Assembly (NCBI GenBank): GCA_019914995.1
Contig: CM034127.1
Span: forward strand, 12,250,269-12,314,268
Length of the DNA stretch: 64,000 nucleotides
Origin: Acanthochlamys bracteata
Taxonomy: Eukaryota > Streptophyta > Magnoliopsida > Pandanales > Velloziaceae
Reading direction: 5' to 3'
Part shown: positions 59,741 through 64,000 of the stretch, one piece after another
How positions within the stretch are numbered: the stretch's first letter is position 1
Layout: every line of letters begins with the position of its first letter
The notes under the pieces: model-generated
Seen by the model: the letters and a program-made list of their open reading frames with translations, nothing else
Told to the model about the DNA's origin: nothing
Databases searched by the model: none
Program-made: the position numbers and the translations under genes

Positions 59741-60674
59741 GCTCATGCTGCTGCTGTTCTTTTTCTTCGCTTCTATGATGATGCATTTAAAGCTCTTGGT
59801 TCTGTGTAGCTGAATGATGATGATCTTTCTTTAAGGTTGACGAAGGGACTGTTTTGAGATTGGTAGTGATTTTGTGGTGTGATAGACATGGATTGGAGTT
59901 TGTTGTTGTCTGTTGCTGCTTGAACTCTGATGCACTAAGCTTCATGTTGATTCTCAGGTTCCGTTTCAGTAGTGAAACTTGTGATGTGTTCCAACTTCTA
60001 GCTCAATGCACCTTATCTAAAAGACAAAGCTCTGAGTTTACGGGGATTTTTTACAATCATTTACTTGAGATTAGCCCATTTAAGCCCATCACTGCCCATT
60101 AAGAGTTAGTGGCGTATTTCAGTTTAGTCTAACATTTTAAAATGGTCAGACCATTGCCTCTTTCTTAAACTAACAACTCTTCAACAACCACCGCTCTATC
60201 TACACTACTACTCTACAAAATCAAAAAAAGAAAAGAAAGAATAAAAAACCATAACTACAACTCAAATTTTCTTTCTAAAAAAGTTTCAGAACTGTTGCAA
60301 TAATCCTGAGCTGTGAGTACTTCAACCTCATTTTCCCCCCAAATTTCAAGATCCTTCATGTTTTATTTTGGTAGTTAACATGTTCAAACTCACGTAGTAA
60401 TAATTCATTATTAATATTATCATAGATACATATGTACATATATGTTTTCTGGTAGCTAATTCTACTGCTATATGTATCGCTCTCTTTGATGATCTGTTTC
60501 TCTTCTTTAACCGTTGTTTTTTATAATCCTTGCTTTCTTTATCCAAACCCAACACGCCAAGATCCATCACAAACAAATTCCAGCAGGCAGCACCTTGCAA
60601 GTCCCACGCTCCGCATTCCTTAACATTTATTTCTCTCCCATTCTTCTTTAGTGTAACAGAAATAGAGAAATACA
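59741..60674. other. Promoter side of the QRT1-like gene
   Basis: No coding exon recognised. The last 300 bases are C/T-rich and probably include the leader of the pectinesterase gene. Confidence 0.4.
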
Positions 60675-62193
60675 ATGGAGCTTTCTGTTCAAGGTCTCTG
60701 TTTTCTAACTATGGTAGTCATTTCTTGCGTGGTTTTGATCAACGCCGTTGAAGGAGCGAGAGTGTTGTTAGCTGAAAATGAGAATAGCATTCATGGGTTT
60801 ATAACATGGGATGATTTGGGAGTGCGGACTTTCTCAGGGAATTCAGTTGGGAATAGCAGAAGTGGAAGCGGCAGAAATCGAGTGATCACCGTATCAAAAG
60901 ACGGTTCCGGCGATTCAACGACAGTGCAAGGAGCAGTTGATATGGTTCCTCACGGAAATTCTCATAGGGTGAAGATTTACATTTCTCCAGGATTCTATAG
61001 GTTAGTTAACTAGTTTTTTTTGCGGTTCATATTCTTCTACTGGAATTTGATCAATTGTATAAATTTCTGGTTCTGAAACTTTCAAGTTTGTGGATTGTTA
61101 TTACCTGATCTTTACCAGAGAGAAGGTCCTTGTTCCAAGTTCAAAGCCTTATATCTCATTCATCGGCAACAACAACTCTAACACAATCATCTCATGGCAT
61201 TTGAAAGCTTCTGACCGCGATTCCAGCGGTCAGTCAATAGGCACGCTTGATTCCGCTTCAGTTTCAGTTGAAGCAGATTACTTCTGTGCCAACGAAATCA
61301 CGTTCGAGGTAATAATTCAATCTTCAAAAACCTTACACGTTATATATAAATGAGCTTCTAACTTGCAGATGCGTGAAAATTAGTGCTTCCTAACTCGTGT
61401 ACCTTTTAAGTACCTGTGATCAGAACACGGCACCGCCGGCATTACCAGGAGGATCAGGAACGCAAGCCGTAGCGTTGAGGCTCGCCGGAGATAAGGCAGT
61501 AATATACAAGTGTAGAGTCCTAGGAACACAAGATTCATTGTTTGATCAAACAGGAAGGCATTATTTCTTCCAAAGCATCATTCAAGGATCCATTGATTTT
61601 ATCTTCGGCAGCGCCAGATCATTGTACCAGGTACAGACACCGATAAATTTATCATGTTAAAAGCTTGAAATATTATCAGATTCAAATTGACCATGAGTAA
61701 CGTTGGATTCGTAGGGATGCGCCCTTAATGCAGTAGCGGCGAGCTTTGGAGCGGTGGCTGCGTCACAGAGAGAGTCACCGTCGGATAATTCCGGCTTCTC
61801 TTTTGTGAATTGCAGCCTACATGGAACAGGAATGCTTTACTTGGGAAGAGCCTGGGGAAGGTTTGCTAGAGTTGTGTATTCATATTGTCAGTTTGATAAT
61901 ATCGTTATTCCTCAAGGTTGGAATGACTGGGATGATCCTTCAAGACGAAGGTAATGCGAAAATTCACATCCTGATTTAGGTCTGCCATAATCAAACAGAA
62001 TACGGAAAATCTCTTGAATGCAATGCTTTCTTTTTTGAATTGCAGGACAGCGTGGTTTGGAGAATACATGTGTAGGGGTGGAGGTTCAGACTTGAGGAGC
62101 AGAGTACCTTGGGCAAGATCACTGAACTACGACCTAGCCCGGCCGTTCATGGACCGGAGCTACATCGACGGCAATCAATGGCTTAGATTATAG
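60675..62193 (+). CDS. QRT1: Pectinesterase, QUARTET1-like
   Basis: Five exons: 60675..61000, 61119..61308, 61424..61630, 61715..61950 and 62046..62193. In phase; 368 residues. The signal peptide (about 1-27) is followed by a short linker and a single methylesterase domain with no inhibitor pro-region, a group 2 enzyme. Signatures are GFYREKVLVP (106-115), QAVALR at 186-191, QDSLFD at 208-213 with catalytic Asp209, IDFIFG at 229-234 with catalytic Asp230, and LGRAWG at 284-289 with Arg286. The C-terminus WFGEYMCRGGGSDLRSRVPW and GNQWLRL match QRT1, which demethylesterifies pectin around the microspore mother cell wall so that pollen grains separate. Other group 2 enzymes share LGRAWG, so QRT1 orthology is likely but not proven. 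Confidence 0.9.
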
Positions 62194-62974
62194 TGTATAA
62201 TCATTTCCAAACCATCCACGATCTATTACTAAAATTGTTATTGTTATCCATAAGAAAAGCTATTTAGTATATATGAATAAGCTTTGTTTTATTATTTTTA
62301 TGTCACCGTTCAAAATACGGTGAGTGGATGAGAATGAGATCATGTATATGAAGGAAACACTTGCAATCCATCAAAATATTGTGAAGTGAAGCAAAATGGA
62401 AGTAAGTCAAAATGGTGATGTAGGTCTTTTTCTCAATATAGCACTATCTCCACTACTACAACTACTTCAACTTCTGCCTGCTCTCCCGCTTTCAACATCG
62501 ATCCTTCAAACGTTTTCATGCAAATTAATTTGTGCGAAGTGATAAATAAGTTGGCCAAGTTTTAGTTACAACTAAAAGTTCTTTGTCAAATTTCTTTGCT
62601 AGGTATATTAGCACTGACGTTAATTTGTTAGGATTTTTGTTAGAATTGTTATGACTTTCTTAACAAAGTACTATCTTTGTTTATTATCCATTATATTTGT
62701 ATGTAGTGTCATATTTGATTAGGTAAGCCTGCCAAAGAATAGATAAGTCAATCTTTATTTTCGTTTGCAAAGCTTCAAAAACACAATTCACAGCAATCCA
62801 TAGCACCGTAGGGTCAGAAGTTTACCAACATAGACCTTTACGGGTCCATTCATAGAGCTTTTCATTCATTTTAATATTTTATTTTAAAATTTTTATAAAT
62901 TTAAAATTTTAGAAATCAGATAACTTATAAAGTTAAATTTATATATATATAATATTTAAAAGAATTTTCTATAA
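62194..62974. other. 3' flank of the pectinesterase gene
   Basis: AT-rich spacer with no gene recognised. Confidence 0.4.
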
Positions 62975-63448
62975 TTATACGCATAAATTATAAGCATAAT
63001 TTGAAACAACAATGCCTACGTACGTTCCCCAATAAGCCATGCCATCAACAGAAACGCCCGTTCCATTCTGAATATGTCTCAACATCTCGCCTGGCCCTTC
63101 TCGACAACAGAAGAAAGCCAGCAGCCGATCGATGTCTGATGAAAAAACTTGTATGCAATAAAAATCAGGAATCGGGCAGACGAGATGAACTTTCGGAGAG
63201 AAGTCAACCAGTGAAGGGGTGAGCACGAGCAAGGCATAATTCTTATAACGATCATTGTTCGTTGTTGGCGGCAACGTACGTAACGTAGTTTTTCGTCCCG
63301 GATTGATAATATAGTATCGATCGTGGGGGGGCTCGTGCAAGAAACGAGAGTTCTGATCTAGTATGGAATCGACGACGGGATTGAGAGAGAGATAGCTGAC
63401 GAAAGCGAAAGGTGGATGGAAGAAGAATATGTTGCATTCAACATTCAT
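62975..63448 (-). CDS. Possible small protein, unrecognised
   Basis: An ATG-initiated frame of 157 residues in a stretch with higher GC than its surroundings. The translation has no low-complexity bias (for example NPGRKTTLRTLPPTTNNDRY and FFCCREGPGEMLRHIQN) but no domain that I can name, no signal peptide and no evident splice partners. It could be a chance frame, a transposon remnant or a lineage-specific gene. Confidence 0.3.
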   Translation of the reverse strand: MNVECNIFFFHPPFAFVSYLSLNPVVDSILDQNSRFLHEPPHDRYYIINPGRKTTLRTLPPTTNNDRYKNYALLVLTPSLVDFSPKVHLVCPIPDFYCIQVFSSDIDRLLAFFCCREGPGEMLRHIQNGTGVSVDGMAYWGTYVGIVVSNYAYNLCV

Positions 63449-64000
63449 TGAATTAGTCTAATATTAAATAAATATAATATTTAAAAAATTAATATAATAA
63501 AGAGTTTCAAAATTTATTAGCTTTAAATTTTTTGAGTTATTAGTTTCATAATGCATACATTACCTTAAGTCATCTTATATTGATTAACCCTTCTAATATT
63601 ATATCTCTCCAATAGTGATATCGAAGCTGATAATTTAGCTAAGAGTTCTAGACACGTAGTAGTTTTTACTAATTGAGTGAGCAGGTTAAGAGTAGTATAA
63701 CTCACATATACTTCTGCAAGATATAAGCAGAGATTCAGAGCAAATTATGTTATGATGGTTGGCTTTTGGTTATGCTAGGATTCAAAGCAGCATGATTCAT
63801 TATTTTTCGCATGACGAGCAAGAATTTAGAACAAATTTGGCTTTAAGGCTAACTTTTGATGTATTTTAACGGTGCTCGGATTCAAATGGCCGAGATTCTG
63901 AAAAATTAATATATTTGATGCGCGATAGGGTGATTGGATCAGGAGAAATATATATAACTAATTTTTCAAAGAGACATTATTGAATTCAAGAGTGAATAGA
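63449..64000. other. Window end, no gene seen
   Basis: AT-rich sequence with no coding exon or RNA gene recognised. Confidence 0.4.

Noticed and set aside
1..64000. CRISPR arrays, bacterial operons, phage or viral genes
   Set aside because: None seen; all gene structures are those of a plant nucleus.

Overview
This window is nuclear DNA of a eudicot plant. Genes are split by short AT-rich introns with GT-AG borders. The encoded families are plant-specific (MAP70, TPD1, PPR-SMR, plastid G6PDH, HIPP, QRT1-type pectinesterase). The intergenic DNA is AT-rich and seeded with Harbinger-like MITEs, hAT elements and a miniature LTR element. No organellar, bacterial or viral segment was seen. Exon borders were worked out by hand from splice sites and reading phase, and all multi-exon models close in phase.

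Layout: 0.5-1.2 kb (-), a two-helix membrane protein of unknown function. 4.1-5.3 kb (+), a secreted Ole e 1-like protein. 5.8-7.6 kb (-), mitochondrial acyl carrier protein. 8.5-8.8 kb (+), a decayed SnRK1 beta-subunit fragment. 9.05-9.67 kb (-), a TPD1-like secreted signal. 11.5-17.3 kb (-), ten-exon plastid G6PDH whose largest intron holds a MITE and a TRIM-like retroelement. 17.9-18.2 kb (+), a broken DUF761 gene. 19.9-23.6 kb (+), MAP70. 24.4-25.04 kb, a 660-bp MITE ending 29 bp before the start codon of a cysteine-synthase-like gene (25.07-28.02 kb, +). 29.0-31.0 kb (-), the PPR-SMR protein SVR7. 31.7-37.3 kb (-), an unresolved transcription unit that carries a cluster of four related C/D-box snoRNAs. 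40.0-44.8 kb, a complete but inactivated 4.8-kb hAT transposon with a perfect 8-bp target duplication. 47.5-57.0 kb, three metal-handling genes in a row: a HIPP metallochaperone (+), an OPT3-type transporter (-) and a ZIP2-type transporter (+). 58.0-58.7 kb, a non-autonomous hAT derivative. 59.4-59.7 kb (-), a small broken membrane-protein gene. 60.7-62.2 kb (+), a QRT1-like pectinesterase. 63.0-63.4 kb (-), a possible small ORF.

The most interesting non-gene structure is the snoRNA cluster at 35.3-36.1 kb. Four diverged tandem units each keep C box, D box, closing stem and one conserved guide while the rest drifts. Other points of note are the MITE fused to the leader of the cysteine-synthase-like gene, the autonomous/non-autonomous hAT pair, and the metal-gene neighbourhood with a G-box between the two divergent transporters.
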